A stretch of DNA of 64,000 nucleotides. Source: Stomoxys calcitrans. Lineage: Eukaryota > Arthropoda > Insecta > Diptera > Muscidae. The stretch is taken from positions 192,343,873 to 192,407,872 of the forward strand of contig NC_081553.1 of assembly GCF_963082655.1 (NCBI RefSeq). The letters are read 5' to 3'. A program made the position numbers and the translations under genes. Below the pieces are notes generated by a model, which saw nothing but the letters and a program-made list of their open reading frames with translations, was not told the DNA's origin and did no database searches. Positions 31,996-44,944 of this stretch are shown here, piece after piece (positions within the stretch are counted from its first letter, which is position 1; every line of letters starts with the position of its first letter).

Positions 31996-32194
31996 CGTTT
32001 GATCAGCCGGAGATTTCGATCCTGGGTTTGCAAGTTATGAATGGCATGGGAGTCTGGTGTGCTACATGGTAGTAAGCCTATTTCAATTATTTTGTCTATC
32101 ATGTCTATACTAACCTACTTCAAGAAAGAAAAGTCTTCAATTCTATGCTATAATTTGTTGAGAATTTAAAGTTTCACATACGAATTTGGTTATT
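31996..32194. other. Unrecognised spacer
   Basis: About 200 bp with no recognised element. Confidence 0.35.
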
Positions 32195-32540
32195 GGGTTT
32201 TTCTTAGAGATATTTTTTCTGTATAGGGTCTCATGAAGTAAAATCGGGCGAACGGTTCATATTGGAGCTATATCATGTTATATCACCGAATCAAAAATAT
32301 TTGGCACGTATGTTAAAGGTCGTAGAAGAAGAAGTTGTGCAAAAATTCAACCACATCAGATGTGAACTGCGCCCCTAGATGTCGCCCCTAGAGGGCGCAG
32401 TTCATATTTGTATATATGGCAGCTATATAAGGTTTAATACCAATTCAGGCCATACTTGGCACGCATGTTGGAAGTCATAGGAAAAGTCATTGTGCGTAAT
32501 GTCAACCGAATCGTATAATAATTGCGCTCTCTAGAGGTTC
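32195..32540 (+). mobile_element. Family B core fragment
   Basis: Diverged units with TGGAGCTATATCATGTTATA, TGGCACGCATGTTGGAAGTC and GCGCTCTCTAGAGGTTC. A small palindrome of GCGCCCCTAGA/TAGAGGGCGC lies near 32370-32400. Confidence 0.65.
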
Positions 32541-32541
32541 A

Positions 32542-32920
32542 AAAAAAGGGTGATTTATCAAAAGATAAGGGAAAGGTTTTCAGAAAAAAAAAACACAAAA
32601 AATTCTGAAAAATTCGTAAAATCTTTATTTGAATCGATAGTGAGGTCCATAAAATGTAATGATTGAAGATTATTTCATGCAAATGTTGACAGTGGCTGCA
32701 CCTCAAATGGTCCATCCGCTTAGTCCAATTTTGGCATACTCTTTCCAACATTTCGGCCGGTATGTCACCAATAAATGCTTCAATGTTGGCTTCCAATGCG
32801 CCCATTGAAGCTGGCTTGTCTGTATAGACATGAGCTTTAACATAGCCCCACAACAAAACAGTCTAAATGCGTTAAATTGCACAATCTAGGTGGCAAGGCG
32901 GTAGGTCAAAAAAATTGACG
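32542..32920 (-). pseudogene. Transposase C-terminus and 3' end (DD41D-like family)
   Basis: The minus strand reads LWGYVKAHVYTDKPASMGAL, EANIEAFIGDIPAEMLERVC and QNWTKRMDHLRCS, the same C-terminus as at 12.35-12.53 kb but less damaged. The outer end at about 32548 reads AGGGTGATTT, matching the terminal repeat at 16661. The N-terminal and catalytic parts are missing. Confidence 0.85.
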
Positions 32921-32924
32921 AGTA

Positions 32925-33445
32925 GGTCAAAAAAAATTTAGTCCATATAAGGGGATGCGTCCCACCCCGGAAAACTCCCCAAATGGTCATATTAGCCGAT
33001 TATGGCTATATTGGACTCAAATGAAAGGTTGTTGGGAGTAAAGAACGAATTTGATACCCATTTTTTAGGGCAAAGTAGCAAAGTGTCAGACCCAGCCCCA
33101 AATCGCCCTAATATCTGGGCATGGCAATTTTGGGCTTAAACGAAAGATATTTGGCAGTCGAACACAAATTTGATATCCATATTTGGGTGGATTTTCTGAG
33201 GTACCATCGCACCTCCAAAAAGAACTTCTAGTCCAATGGATATGTAGATCAATCACGACAATATAGGGCAGAAAGGAAACAGGATTTTTTTACCAACTAT
33301 GGTAATATGGAGCTCATAAAAAAAGTATTTGGGACTATAGCATAAAGCTTATATTTACTTTTAGGGTCAAATTAGGGTCTGGGTGGCGGCCACCTTACTC
33401 CCAAAATACACCCCAAACCGAACATATTTTTTACCCACTATAGTG
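32925..33445 (-). mobile_element. Family D fragment
   Basis: Reverse family D units: TGGCTATATTGGACTCAAAT, GAAAGGTTGTTGGGAGTAAA, ATGGTAATATGGAGCTCATA, ACCCCAAACCGAACATATTT. Confidence 0.72.
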
Positions 33446-33590
33446 TAGGAGTCCAGAAAGAATCAGAAAGTGATTCTGAGTCGATTGGTATACTTATCAA
33501 TGGGTCTATCTCTCTTTCTTCTCGTGTAAACCGGTGTTACAAACAAATGCACTAAGTTGTAAAACACTGTACCACAGTGGTGGTGTAGGG
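33446..33590 (-). mobile_element. Family A head fragment
   Basis: Contains ATCAGAAAGTGATTCTGAGT, CTTATCAATGGGTCTATC and CTGTACCACAGTGGTGG, the family A head in reverse, directly next to a family B start. Confidence 0.75.
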
Positions 33591-34016
33591 TATAACAAGA
33601 AAAAGTGTACTAAGTTCGGCCATGCCGAATCTTATATACCCTCCACCATGGATGGCATTTGTCGAGTTCTTTTCCCGGTATCTCTTTTTAGGCCAACATA
33701 TGATAAAAGAAAAGAATTGCTATGAAGTTGGAGTTATCGTCCGATTCGGACCATAATTGAACTGAATGTTGAAGATCATAGTAGAAGTCGTTGTGTAAAA
33801 TTTGAGCCAATTCGAATAAAAATTGCGCCCTCTAGGGGCTCAAGAAGTAAAATAGGGAATTCGGTTTAAATGGAGCTGTATCATGCTTTACACCGATTCA
33901 GACCGTAATTGAAACGCATGTTGAAGGTCATAAGAGAAGTCGTTGTTCAAAATTTCAGCCAAATGGGAAAATAATTGCTACCTCTAGAGGCTCAAGAAGT
34001 CAAGATCCCAGATCGG
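33591..34016 (+). mobile_element. Family B fragment, 5' part
   Basis: Terminus ACAAGAAAAAGTGTACTAAG, TTCGGCCATGCCGAATC and TACCCTCCACCATGGATGGC, then about two diverged units. It is cut at the SINE near 34017. Confidence 0.82.
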
Positions 34017-34019
34017 GAA

Positions 34020-34288
34020 AAAAATGCAAATTTTGCCCATAAACATTTCATTTAAGAACAGGGGCCCAACTTCTCACATATCAATGAGTTCTATCCAATT
34101 CAAGTTTAAGCTCAATGATAAAGGACCTCCTTCTTACACACTTGTATGCATGGCGTAGTACCTCATAAGTGTCGCCAACGTAAGGAAGGGGTAACCACCA
34201 CTTACAAATTTTCCAAAATTGTCGCCAGGATTTGAATTCGCGTGTTTAGCATCATTGGCGGGCTTGATTGCCTCTGCGCTTCAATGAC
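34020..34288 (-). mobile_element. SINE, old diverged copy
   Basis: Full order of tail, body and head on minus, with many substitutions: AAATTTTGCCCATAAACATT, GATAAAGGACCTCCTTCTTA, GGATTTGAATTCG for the B box. Confidence 0.78.
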
Positions 34289-34289
34289 T

Positions 34290-34441
34290 CGAATTCAATA
34301 TCCACATTGGGGGCGAAATGTCCCCATTTTAAAGCTCTACCAAAAACCGGACTTATATATCGACCATTCCAATATAGGGCTCAAATAAAAGGTATAAAAG
34401 CGTTAAAGAAGGCACTGCGGAGCGGGCCCGGTTCGGCTAGT
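34290..34441 (-). mobile_element. Family D terminus
   Basis: One reverse unit, then AAAGAAGGCACTGCGGAGCG and GGCCCGGTTCGGCTAG: the GC-rich family D end with CTAG at about 34438-34441. Confidence 0.72.
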
Positions 34442-35350
34442 CTAAAATACCAATTCCACACATGGAACTGGATAATTAGTATAAAGCCAAACGGTTTTGT
34501 AATCATCCCCTCCTCCTAACTTAGTTTCCTCATCAGCATCGTCTGTTTTTCGTACAAGGTTGCATTTTTCATATTTGTAATCTAAGGCCTTAAGGCAAAA
34601 CGAAGGAAAAAAGTCAATAAAACCTAAAGCAAACAGAAATGCACTCGAATGACCTTAAGCTTCAATTTCCATTAAACTCCGAGCTATTGATCACCATTCA
34701 TGTGTGTGCCCCCAAAAACCCAGCTAAGGCATGAACGCCTTCGTCATTCATCTCTGCATCTATGCTGGTTGGATCTTTACGAAAACCACCACTGCCATTA
34801 ATGATGACGATGATGGAAAATGTAAACAAACACCCCGAAAACCATGGATAGCCACAAAATATTCCCACAATTTAATGTTGGGTTAAATTGTTTTTTTTTT
34901 TCTTTTTTTCGAAATCGAAAAATTTAATCCCGCCATTGGGACTGAAGTAAAGAATTAACCATCAAGCAGGGAACCTAATGAATTATATCTATCAGTGAAG
35001 CTTGTGGCATACTCGTATGCTAGTTGCAATAGAAATAAAACGAAGAGAAGACTGAAATACTCCAAAATACCGAAAAATTATCTGTTTGTGGTAGAAAATT
35101 GATTTATGTTTAGGTCAAGTTTAGTTTCAATTAACCGTTGTGGTTAAATCCTCATTTGATTCAATTGGCAGTAGACCACAGCACTTCATAGCCATCAATT
35201 TACCTCAAATGCCAATGTTTTTTAGGGTGCGATTATGTGTAATGGGCTTATCCAAGAGACCATTTAATTGTCACAGCATTATTGGTATTTGTCGGCAATT
35301 GTTTAGATGTTTGTAAAGATTACAGTGATTCTAACTTGTGGGCAAATATG
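34442..35350. other. Low-repeat AT-rich non-coding stretch
   Basis: No recognised element and no frame above about 40 codons of interest. Confidence 0.5.
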
Positions 35351-35352
35351 TA

Positions 35353-35587
35353 TGGGTTGCCCAAAAAGTAATTGCGGATTTTTTAAAAGAAAGTAAATGC
35401 ATTTTTAATAAAACTTAGAATGAACTTTAATCAAATATGCTTTTTTACACTTTTTTTCTCAAGCATGCTAAAAGTATCAGCTGATGACTAACAGAAGAAA
35501 GAATGCAATTACAGAGTCACAATCTGTGAAAAAATTTTTCAACGCCGACTATATGAAAAATCCGCAATTACTTTTTGGGCAACCCAA
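35353..35587. mobile_element. Mariner-type MITE copy 8
   Basis: The left terminus GGGTTGCCCAAAAAG and right terminus GGGCAACCCAA are flanked by TA. The right half reads in one frame as NADYMKNPQLLFGQP, a peptide that can appear in gene predictions from any copy. Confidence 0.93.
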
Positions 35588-35599
35588 TATATGCCGGGA

Positions 35600-36842
35600 C
35601 CATCAGAAGGTGTCCATGGTGGAGGGTGCCGAGCCACCACCACGGTCTTTTGGCGATCGGTCTAAATGGCTGCTATATCTAAATATGGGACCGGTACAAA
35701 ACTTCAACTCAATATCTCATTTTTATACCCACCACCGAAGGATGGGGTATATTCATTCATGTCATTCCGTTTGCAACACATCGAAATATCCATTACCCAC
35801 CCTAGAAAGTATATATATTCTTGATCATCGTAAAAATCTAAGATGATCTAGCCATATCCGTCCGTCTGTCTGTTGAAATCACGCTACCGTCTTTAACAAC
35901 AGAGAAATTGAGATGTAACTTTGCACAGATTCTTCTTCGGACTAAACTTGATGTGGCCCCCTTATAGACTGATCCGACGATTTAGGGTCTTATGCTCATA
36001 AAAGCCACATTTATTATCCGATTTTGCTGAAATTTGGGACAGTGAGTTGTGTTAGACCACTCAATAACCTTCTTCAATTTGGCCTAGATCGGTCCAAAGT
36101 TGGTTATAGCTGCCATGTAGACCGATATCTCGATTAAAGGTTTTGGGCCCATAAAAGGCGCATTTATTGTCCGATTTCGCCAAAACTTGGAACAGTGAGT
36201 TGTGTTAGGACCTTCGATATCCTTCTTCAATTTGGACCAGATCAGTCCAGATTTGGATATAGCTGCCATATAGACCGATCTCTTGATTGAAGGTTTTGGG
36301 CCCATAAAAGGCGCATTTATAATCCGATGTCGCCGACATTTGGGATAGTGAGTTAAGTTAAGCCCCTCGATGTATTTCTGCAATTTGGCCCAGATCAGTC
36401 CAGATTTGCATATAGCTGCCATATAGACCGATCTCTTGATTTAAGGATTTGGGGCCATAAAAGGCGCATTTATTGTCCGATTTCGCCAAAACTTGGAACA
36501 GTGAGTTGTGTTGGGCCCTTCGACATACTTCTGCAATTTGGCTTAGATCGGTCCAGATTTGGATATAGCTGCCATATAGACCGATCTCTCGATTTAAGGT
36601 TTTGGGCCCATAAAAGGCGCATTTATTGTCCGATTTCGCCAAAATTTGAACAGTGAGTTAGTGTAAGGCTCTTTGGCATTTTTCTGCATTTGGCATTTGG
36701 CCCAAAACCGTCCACATTTGCAATGCTGCAATGGGTCATAAGGTATGCATTTTTCACCGGATTTTGACGAAAGGTGATTTACGTATATACCCGAAGTGGT
36801 AGGTATCCAAGGTTCGGCCCTTAACGCCTTTTTACTTGTTGA
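35600..36842 (-). mobile_element. Family C element, reverse orientation
   Basis: The outer end on the left (TTTTATACCCACCACCGAAG, TTCCGTTTGCAACACATCG, CGTCCGTCTGTCTGTTGAAA) leads into units with TAGACCGAT near 36118, 36271, 36424 and 36577, all 153 bp apart. The palindromic terminus GGTTCGGCCCTTAACGCC and TTTTTACTTGTT closes it at 36842. Confidence 0.9.
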
Positions 36843-37079
36843 AGACTGTAGGGTGATTACAACTCATGGACGGCCAGACAGACAGAGAAACAGACGCGTA
36901 TATAATTATAGTTCACCAAGGACTGACAGAGGAAGGGATCGCCCAAAAGGTGTTACAAGCAACACAGATCTATCAAAGTGCAGATAGCGTCTGAGAAAGT
37001 AGAGCAAGGGTACACTTAAACAGGTCCCGCCGCGAAGTAATACCATCTGGCAGATCCGCTGGGATCGGGGACAGCAACA
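36843..37079. other. Unrecognised spacer
   Basis: Balanced-composition DNA between the family C terminus and the satellite array. GGCCAGACAGACAGAGAAAC near 36872 suggests a repeat tract relic. No gene. Confidence 0.35.
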
Positions 37080-39505
37080 AAATTTGAAATTTTTCATAAG
37101 GAGTTAGCCTTTGCAAAAAAAAAATGCAAAGAAATAAAATGTGAAATTTTAAGTAATTCTGTTTATTTTACGAATCGTCTTCGAATTTCGAACTGCGGAA
37201 TGCTAGAAAATATTCGAAATTCGAAAAAATTAAGGAGCTACAGCGAGTTTGACCTTGAAAACGACCTTGAATTTTTACGCCCACAAAAGTTAGCTTTTTG
37301 CCATGTTTTTCATAGAAAACTTTACAGTATTGCTTCATGTAGCATCTCTACGGAAAGAAATTTTCCCCATGAACCCAACGGTGTCTGAAAAATTGTGGAG
37401 TTTGCAAAACTAAGGAAGTTACAGCAATTGCAAACTCACGTCGATTTTTTTGCGTTTTTTTTGGATATCAGTTATGCGATTTTTAGTTTGTTTTTTGAAT
37501 AAAAAACATAGGAGTTGCGCTAATCCAATTTTTTTGCCATAATCTACAACACTCTATACTCAACTCGAAAAATTTTTTCGCATCAAAAATTGAAATTTTT
37601 CCTAAGGGGTTAGCCTTTGCTAAAAAATGCAAAAAAAAATAAAATGTGAAATTTTAAGTAATTCTGTTTATTTTACGAATCGCCTTCGAATTTCGAACTG
37701 CGGAATGCCAGAAAATATTCGAAATTCAAAAAAATGAAGGAGTAACAGCGTGTTTGACCTTGAAAACGACCTTGAATTTTTACGCTCAAAAAATTTTGCT
37801 TTCTGGCGTGTTTTTCATAGAAAACTTTACAGTATTGCTTCATGTAGCACCTCTACGGAAAGAGATTTCCCCTACGAATCCAACGGTGTCTAAGAAATTT
37901 TGAAGTTTTCAAAAATAAGGAAGTTACAGCAATTGCAAACTCACGTCGATTTTTTGCGTTTTTTGGATATCATTTATGTGATTTTGAGCTTGTTTTTTGA
38001 ATAAAAAATATAGGAGTTGCGCTAAACCGATTTTTTTTTGCATTAATCTTCGACACTCTATACTCAACTCGAAAAATTTTTTCGCATCAAAAATTGAAAT
38101 TTTTCATAAGCCTTTGCTAAAAAAATGCTAAAAGAATAAAATGCGAAATTTCAAGTGATTCTGTTTACTTTACGAATCGTCTTCGAATTTCGAACTGCGG
38201 AATGCTAACAAATTTTCGAAATTCGGAAAAATGAAGGAATTACAGCGTTGTTGGCCTTGAAAACGATTTTGAATTTTTACGCCCAAAATAAATTGGTTTT
38301 TGCTATGTTTTCCATAGCAACCTTTACAGTATCGCTTCATGTAGCACCTCTATGGAAAGAGATCTTTGTTACGAATCTAACGGTGTCTGAGTTAGTGTCT
38401 AAGTTTGCCAAAATAGGGAAGTTACAGCAATTGCAAACTCAAGTTGGTTTTTTTGAATTTTTGGGATATGAATTATGCGATTTTGATGCAATACACTGAA
38501 GATTTCAAGGAAATGGGAAATAGTATTGATTCGTCCGGCACCACTACGGAAAGAGAATTTCTTCACGAATCCAACGGTGTCCTCAGAATGTTGAAGTTCG
38601 CAAAACTAACGAAGTTACAGCAATTTGAAACTCACGTAGATTTTTTTGCGTTTTTTTGATATCAATTATGCGATTTTGAGCTTGTTTTTTGAAGAAAAAA
38701 CATGGGAGTTGAGCTAAACCGATTTTTTTGCCATAATCTTCAATACTCTATACTCAACTCGAAAATTTTTTTCGCATCAAAAATTGAAAATTTTCATAAG
38801 GGGTTAGCCTTTGCTAAAAAAATGCAAAAAAAAATAAAATGTGAAATTTCAAGTAATTCTGTTTATTGTTCGAATCGTCTTCGAATTTCGAACTGCGGAA
38901 TGCTAGAAAATTTTCGAAATTCGAAAAAATGAAGGAGTTACGGCGTTTATGAGCTTGAAAACGACTTTGAATTTTTACGCCCGCAAAAGTTTGCTTTTTG
39001 CCATGTTTTTCATAGAAAACTTTACAGTATTGCTTCATGTAGCACCTCCACGCAAAGAAATTTTCCCCATGAACCCAACGGTGTCTGAAAAATTGTGGAG
39101 TTTGCAAAACTAAGGAAGTTACAGCAATTGCAAACTCACGTCGATATTTTTGCGTTTTTTTGGATATCAGTTATGCGATTTTTAGTTTGTTTTTTGAATA
39201 AAAAACATAGGAGTTGCGCTAATCCAATTTTTTTGCCATAATCTTCAACACTATACTCAACTCGAAAACTTTTTTCGCATCAAAAATTGAAATTTTTCAT
39301 AAGGGGTTATGATAAGGGGTTATGCTAAAACAATGCAAAAAAAAAAAAAATAAAATGTGAAATTTTAAGTAATTCTGTTTATTTTACGATTCGTCTTCGA
39401 ATTTCGAACTGCGGAATGCTAGAAAATATTCGAAATTCGAAAAAATGAAGGAGTTACAGCGTGTTTGACCTTGAAAACGACCTTGAATTTTTACGCCCAA
39501 AAACA
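37080..39505 (+). repeat. Satellite-like array, five units of about 505 bp
   Basis: The landmark CGAATCGTCTTCGAATTTCG starts at 37171, 37676, 38173, 38871 and (variant) 39387, giving periods of 505, 497, 698 and 516. The long third unit carries an extra partial copy of its middle (near 38490-38660). Each unit includes GTGTTTGACCTTGAAAACGA and AAACTTTACAGTATTGCTTC. Units are roughly 85-95% alike by eye. No similarity to families A-D or to a coding sequence that I recognise. Confidence 0.92.
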
Positions 39506-39690
39506 TTAACCAATGATGCCACCATCCCATAAACTACACCTAACAGTTGATTTTTCGGGATGCATCGGAAATTTTTTTCGGCAAGTAGCTATTGTTTTGC
39601 CCATATGCGACAGTTTTACTTATTTACGTATCCATTTAGCCAGAAAAAAGCCTCATCGCTGAACACAATATTTCGAGAAAACAGTGGATT
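39506..39690 (-). pseudogene. Transposase fragment (DD41D-like family)
   Basis: The minus strand gives NIVFSDEAFFWLNGYVNK (first catalytic Asp block), then CRIW-type, MHPEKST and VRCSLWDGGIIG-type blocks in nearly continuous order. Only this ~60-residue core section survives, between the satellite array and family D. Confidence 0.75.
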
Positions 39691-39827
39691 TCCATCCACA
39701 TTTGCCACAGAGCAAGAATTTTGATAAAACTAGCCGAACCGAGCTCGCTGCGCTGCGCCTTCTTTAACTCTCTTATATCTTTTTAGGGTGGGGACACTTC
39801 GCCCTGAATGCGGATATCGAATTCGTG

Positions 39828-40090
39828 CCATTGTAGCCTATGACGCTGAACGCGTTCGCATCCTGGCGAGAACATCGGACAAATCGGTGTTTATCCCCTC
39901 TTAATGATGGCGACATTTTCGCGGTACAGTGCTATGCATGATCATTTAAAAATTTTCCACAAAGAGGTGTCGCACTGCGAGACGCCGTTCGGACTCGGCT
40001 ATAAAAAAGAGTCCCTTATCATTGAGTTGAAACTTGAATCGGAAAGCACTCATTGATGTGTGTGAAGTTTGCCCCTGCTCGATTCCTTGT
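39828..40090 (+). mobile_element. SINE, old copy
   Basis: Order: CCTATGACGCTGAACGC, GTTCGCATCCTGGCGAGAAC, CCCCTCTTAATGATGGCGAC, AAAGAGGTGTCGCACTGCGA, GACGCCGTTCGGACTCGGC, TTTGCCCCTGCTCGATTCC. The A-box end is truncated. Confidence 0.8.
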
Positions 40091-42607
40091 GTTTTTTTGG
40101 GTAATTAGAAGTGCTTTTTAGATGAGGGATGGCACCTCAGATATTTCGACTCAAATATGGTTATCAAATTCGTGCTGCACTTCCAAATCCCATTAATTTG
40201 AGGACCATGAACCGTTTGGAGGGTGTTTTGAGGCTGCGGCGGCTACCGGCACTTTGCACTGAAAAAAGATGACAAATTCGTTCTTTATTCCCGAAGGAAA
40301 TGATGTTCAGTTTAGGGGGTACTTTAGGGCCAACCCCAAAACACTTGGCTCCAAAATTGGATATCAAATTCGTTTTCTACTCTCAAATACCTTTCATTTG
40401 AGTACCATATTGTCAAAATGGGTCAAATAACCTAGACTTGAACGCAAATTTTAATGTCATTTGCGCCCCATATAGCCATATTCGGCTAATATGCCCATTT
40501 GATGGTATTTGAGGATGGGCGACCACCCATTAATTGGGCTGAATGCTTTATGCCATATTTTTAATCTACTGCCGAATACTTTTCATTTGAGTCCCATATT
40601 GTCATGAACTTCGAATATATCTGTTTAGAGAAGTTTTGGGGTTGGGGGATCGGGGCCCGCTGGGTACATGGACCCAAATTTCAATACATATTCGTTTTCT
40701 GGTCTCCACTACCTTTCATTTGATACCCTTATTGTGCCCATCGGACCACTTTCGGATTTGGGTGGTGTTTTTGGGGTAAGGGGAAGGGTCCGCCTCCACC
40801 CGATATCTAAAAATTATATAGCATATGTTTCCTTCCAGACAAACGTACACAATCTATGAAACTTTTAAGAAAATCGGTTAATTTTTGAGGGGTGGCGTGA
40901 TCCCATATACTTCGATCTGATATTGTGTGCCAGATTCGAAATCTACTCCCGTATACCTTTCTTTGAGACCCATACTCAAATGAACGTCCAATATGTCAGT
41001 TTGGGGGAGTTTTTGGGTTTGGGACGGCCCGATGGGTACTTAGACTCAAATTGTACTTAGACTCATATTCGTATTCTACTCTCCAATACCTTTCATTTGA
41101 TACTTATATTGTCCCTATGGGTACACTTTTGATTTTGGATTGTGTTTTTAGCATAAGGGTCCGTCTCCTTTGCGATACCGAAAAATTATATAGCCTATGT
41201 TTCCTTCCAGACCAACCTATAGAATATGCGAAAATTTCGTGAAAATCGGTTTTGCCGTTTTTCAGTCCATACGGAACAAACAAACCGAGTCCCATATATC
41301 CGTGATTGGCTAATGTGCCCATTTTGGGCGTTTTTGTGGGGGGGTGACTCCCTTTACTTCGACATGAATTTGTATGCCAGATTCGTTATCTATTCCCTCA
41401 TACTTTTCATTTGATACTCATATTGTCCTTATCGGTCCACTTTTGATTTTGGGTGGTGTTTGTGGGGTAACGGGAGAGGGTCCTCCCCCTCCCGATTTCA
41501 AAAAATTATAACGTCTATTCCTACTTCGTGGCCATATTCGTAATCTACTCCCGAATACCTCTCATGCGAGTCCCATATGATCTGGGCTGGGAGGGCTGGG
41601 GCGGCCCCTCAGGTACCCAACTTTTTTTATGAAGTTCGTACTCTACTCTTGAATACCTTTCATTTGAATCCCATATTGTCCCGATCGGTCCACTTTTATT
41701 TTCGGGTAGTACTTTTGTGATAAAGGGGAGGGTCCGCCCCCTCTCGATATCAAAAAATCATATAGCTTATATTTCCTTCCAGACCTACACAATCTGTGAA
41801 AATTTCAAGTTAATCGGTTTAGCCGCATTTGAGTCTATACGGAACGAACCAAAAAAACCGACAAACAAACTCAAATTGAATTTTATACCCCATATTGCCA
41901 TTGGTGTTGGGGGGAAGTTTACAGGCGTCCCCAAAACACATGGTCCCAAAATTGGTTATCAAATTCGTTTTCTACTCCCAAACACCTTTATTTGAGCCCC
42001 ATATTGCGGTGGTCAGTAAAAAATTGATGTTTGTGGGGTATTTTGGAAAAGGGGTAGGCTCCCAGAAAATTGGTCCCGAAAGTGGGTATCTGCTCTACTC
42101 CCCAATTCCTTTCATTTAAGCCCCATATTGACATGGTCGGTAAATATGCCCAATTTAGGGGTGTTTTAGGGAGTCACTAAGCCCTGAAAATATATTAGCA
42201 ACGTGATCTATTCTCATATATTTGAACGCCATATTGCCATTGGCCTCGAAATAGGATATCAAATTCGTTTTCTTATCTCATATACCATTCACTTAAACCC
42301 CTTATTGAAAAAGCCAGCAAATATGTCGGGTTTGGGGTATGGGCCCTAAAAACTATGAATATCGAGCTCCACTGTCTTGAAGACCCAAATTGTTTTGGTG
42401 AGCCAATACATCCTACTTGGGGGTTGTTGTGGTGGTGGGACATCCCCTAGACAGTTGGTCCCGAATGTTGATGTCACATTCATGGACTACTCCAAAATAC
42501 CCTTCATTTGAGCTCCATTTTTCCATAGTCGGTAAACATGACCGGTTTGGGGGGTGTTTTGGAGGATAGGGCGGCCACTGAGTGACTTGGCTTTGAAAAG
42601 ATATATC

Positions 42608-42915
42608 AGAGACCACCGTAGCACAGAGATTAGCATGTCCGTCAATGACGCTGAACGCCTGGGTTCGAATCCTGGCGAGACCATCAGAAAAAATTTTTAG
42701 CGGTGGTTTTCCCCTCCTAATGCTGGCAACATTGGTGAGGTACTATGCCATGTAAAACTTCTCTCCAAAGAGGTGTCGCACTGCGGCACGCCGTTCAGAC
42801 TCGTCTATAAAAAGGGGGCCCCTTATCAGCTCAATGAACTTGAATCGGACTGCACTCATTGATATGTGAGAAGTTTGCCCCTGTTCCTTAGTGGAATGTT
42901 TATGGGCAACATTTG
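42608..42915 (+). mobile_element. SINE, near full length, inside family D
   Basis: All SINE blocks are present from GAGACCACCGTAGCACAGAG to TGTTTATGGGCAACATTTG. The uninterrupted target is seen 0.8 kb downstream (43345-43450), where the same family D sequence lacks it. Confidence 0.9.
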
Positions 42916-44079
42916 TTGTTTGTTAATTTGTGTTCTACTCTAAAATACCTCTTATTTGAGCCTCATATTGCAATAGTCAGCAAATACTTCCCATTTCTGT
43001 GAAGTTATGGGGGTGGGGTGTCCCCATAGACACTTTTCCGAAACATTGATATCAGATTTGTGCTTTGTTTCCAAAGACCTTTCATTTGAGCCCCATATTG
43101 CAGTGGTCGTAAATTTGTCTTCTATGGGGAATGTTCTCGGGGATAGGCGGCCCCCCAAATACTTGATCCCACATCTGAATATCAAATTTGTATTCTACAC
43201 TCAAAAAAAATTTATTTAAGCCCCATATTGCCATGGTCGGTAAATATGTCCAATATAGGCGTCTTTTGAGGGTTGGGGTGGTCGCCCTAACACTTGGTTC
43301 GACAATTGGATATCAGAAACTTTGTCCAAAATTTGGATGTCAGATTCGGGATAGGGCGGCCACTGAGTGACTTGGCTTTGAAAATATATATCAGATTCGT
43401 GTTCTACTCTAAAATACCTCTTATTTGAGCCTCATATTGCAATAGTCATCAAATACTTCCTATTTCGGTGGTGTTATGGAGGTGGGGTGCCCCCATAAAC
43501 ACCTTTTCTTCCAAAGACCTTTCATTTAAGCCCCATATTGCAATGGTTGTAAATTGTCTTCTGTGGGGGATGTTCTCGGGGATGGGCGGCCCCCCAAACA
43601 CTTGATCCCACATCTGAATATCACATTCGTATTGTACTCTCAAAAACCTTTTATTTAAGCTCCATTTTGCCATGGTCGGTAAATATGTCCGATTTAGGGG
43701 TGTTTTGGGGATGAGTGGACCCCCAGAAACTTTGTCCCAAATTTGGATATCAGATTCGTATTTTACTCGCAAATCCCTTTCATTTGAGTCCCATATTGTA
43801 ATGGTCGATAAATATGTCCGATTTAGGGGTGTTTTGAGGGTCGGGGTGGTCGCCCTAACACTTGGTGCGACAATTGGATATCGGATACGTTTTCTTATCT
43901 CAAAAACCTTTCATTTGAGTCCCATATTGTCGCGATTTTGGGATGGGGCGGCCCCCTCTGGGTACCCCATCCGGGGTGGGCGGCCCCCCCTGGGTACCCC
44001 ATCCGAAATTTGGATACCAAATTTTTTATTTTGGGGTACTGTAAGAGAGCACACAAAAGAGCACATCTCCGAGATCTGG

Positions 44080-44600
44080 CGTTTCTGAAAATTAGGGTAA
44101 GGGGGAGGGGCCGCCCACCCCCCCCCCCCCCCCTTCAGATATCAAAAAAAAATCTAGTACCCTATTTTCACCACGGGATCACTATGCACCATCAGTGAAA
44201 ATTTCGCAAAACACCTCACAAAGAGTACACATTGTTCGAGGACGCTTCATCCCATTAACTCCCCTTAAACCAATGGCAATACGGGGCTTAAATAAATGGT
44301 ATTTGAGAGAATATAACGATGCTGTGGGGCGGCTGCCCATCCGAAATTTACATACCAATTTTTTTTTTTTTTGGGATCTGGCGTTTCTGAAAATTAGGGT
44401 AAGGGGGAGGGTCCGACCCCCCTTCAGATATCAAAAAACGTAGTACCCTATTTACACCATCAGTGAAAATATCCCAAAAAACCCTACAAACAGTACACAT
44501 TGTTCGAGCACGCTTCATCCCATTAACTCCCCTTAAACCAATGGCAATATGGGGCTTAAATAAATGGTATTTGAGAGAATATAACGATGTTGATAAATTT
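44080..44600. repeat. Tandem pair of ~300-bp family D segments
   Basis: GATCTGGCGTTTCTGAAAAT, AACTCCCCTTAAACCAATGG, AATGGTATTTGAGAGAATAT and their neighbours occur at 44072-44325 and again at 44375-44588. The first has a 16-C run (44118-44133). Confidence 0.82.
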
Positions 44601-44944
44601 TTTTCAAGACCCAGTGTCTAAGGTACCACCTCAATCGCGAAAACACCCCTAAAACAGACATCATGGCAATATCGAGCTGAGATAAAGTCTTACGAATGGA
44701 GTATATCTAAGACCCAAACGTAAATGACGCTGAACCCTCTGACCGAATTCATAGACCAGTAAAGTTCATATGGGATTCAGATAAAGGCATTTATTTGTGT
44801 ATACTGTTAGTCAAGCGATACACGTAGACTATTTTCGTAGCATTAAAAGCTCTTTAATTGTCAAATTTAAATATTCGAAGGATAATTTCGTTCCATATAA
44901 ACTAAAAGAAGGCGCAGCGGAACGGGCCCTGTCCAGCTAGTCTC

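Larger units (their letters stand above)
39727..44942 (+). mobile_element. Family D complex with GC-rich CTAG termini at both ends
   Basis: The left limit (39727-39770) is the reverse of the GC-rich terminus (CTAGCCGAACCGAGCTCGCT, GCGCTGCGCCTTCTTT). The right limit (44905-44942) is the same motif forward (AGAAGGCGCAGCGGAACGGG, CCTGTCCAGCTAG). Between them are many units with CATTTGAGCCCCATATTGCC and GGTCGGTAAATATGTCCGAT, mostly plus, turning to minus after about 44.2 kb. An AAATTGAATTTTATACC tail near 41.87 kb marks at least one internal element border. Two SINEs are nested in it. Probably two or more fused copies. Confidence 0.75.

Noticed and set aside
40164..43772. Many 60-138 codon frames in the family D complex
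   Set aside because: They follow the ~130-bp units in all frames and both strands, with no consistent start or motif.
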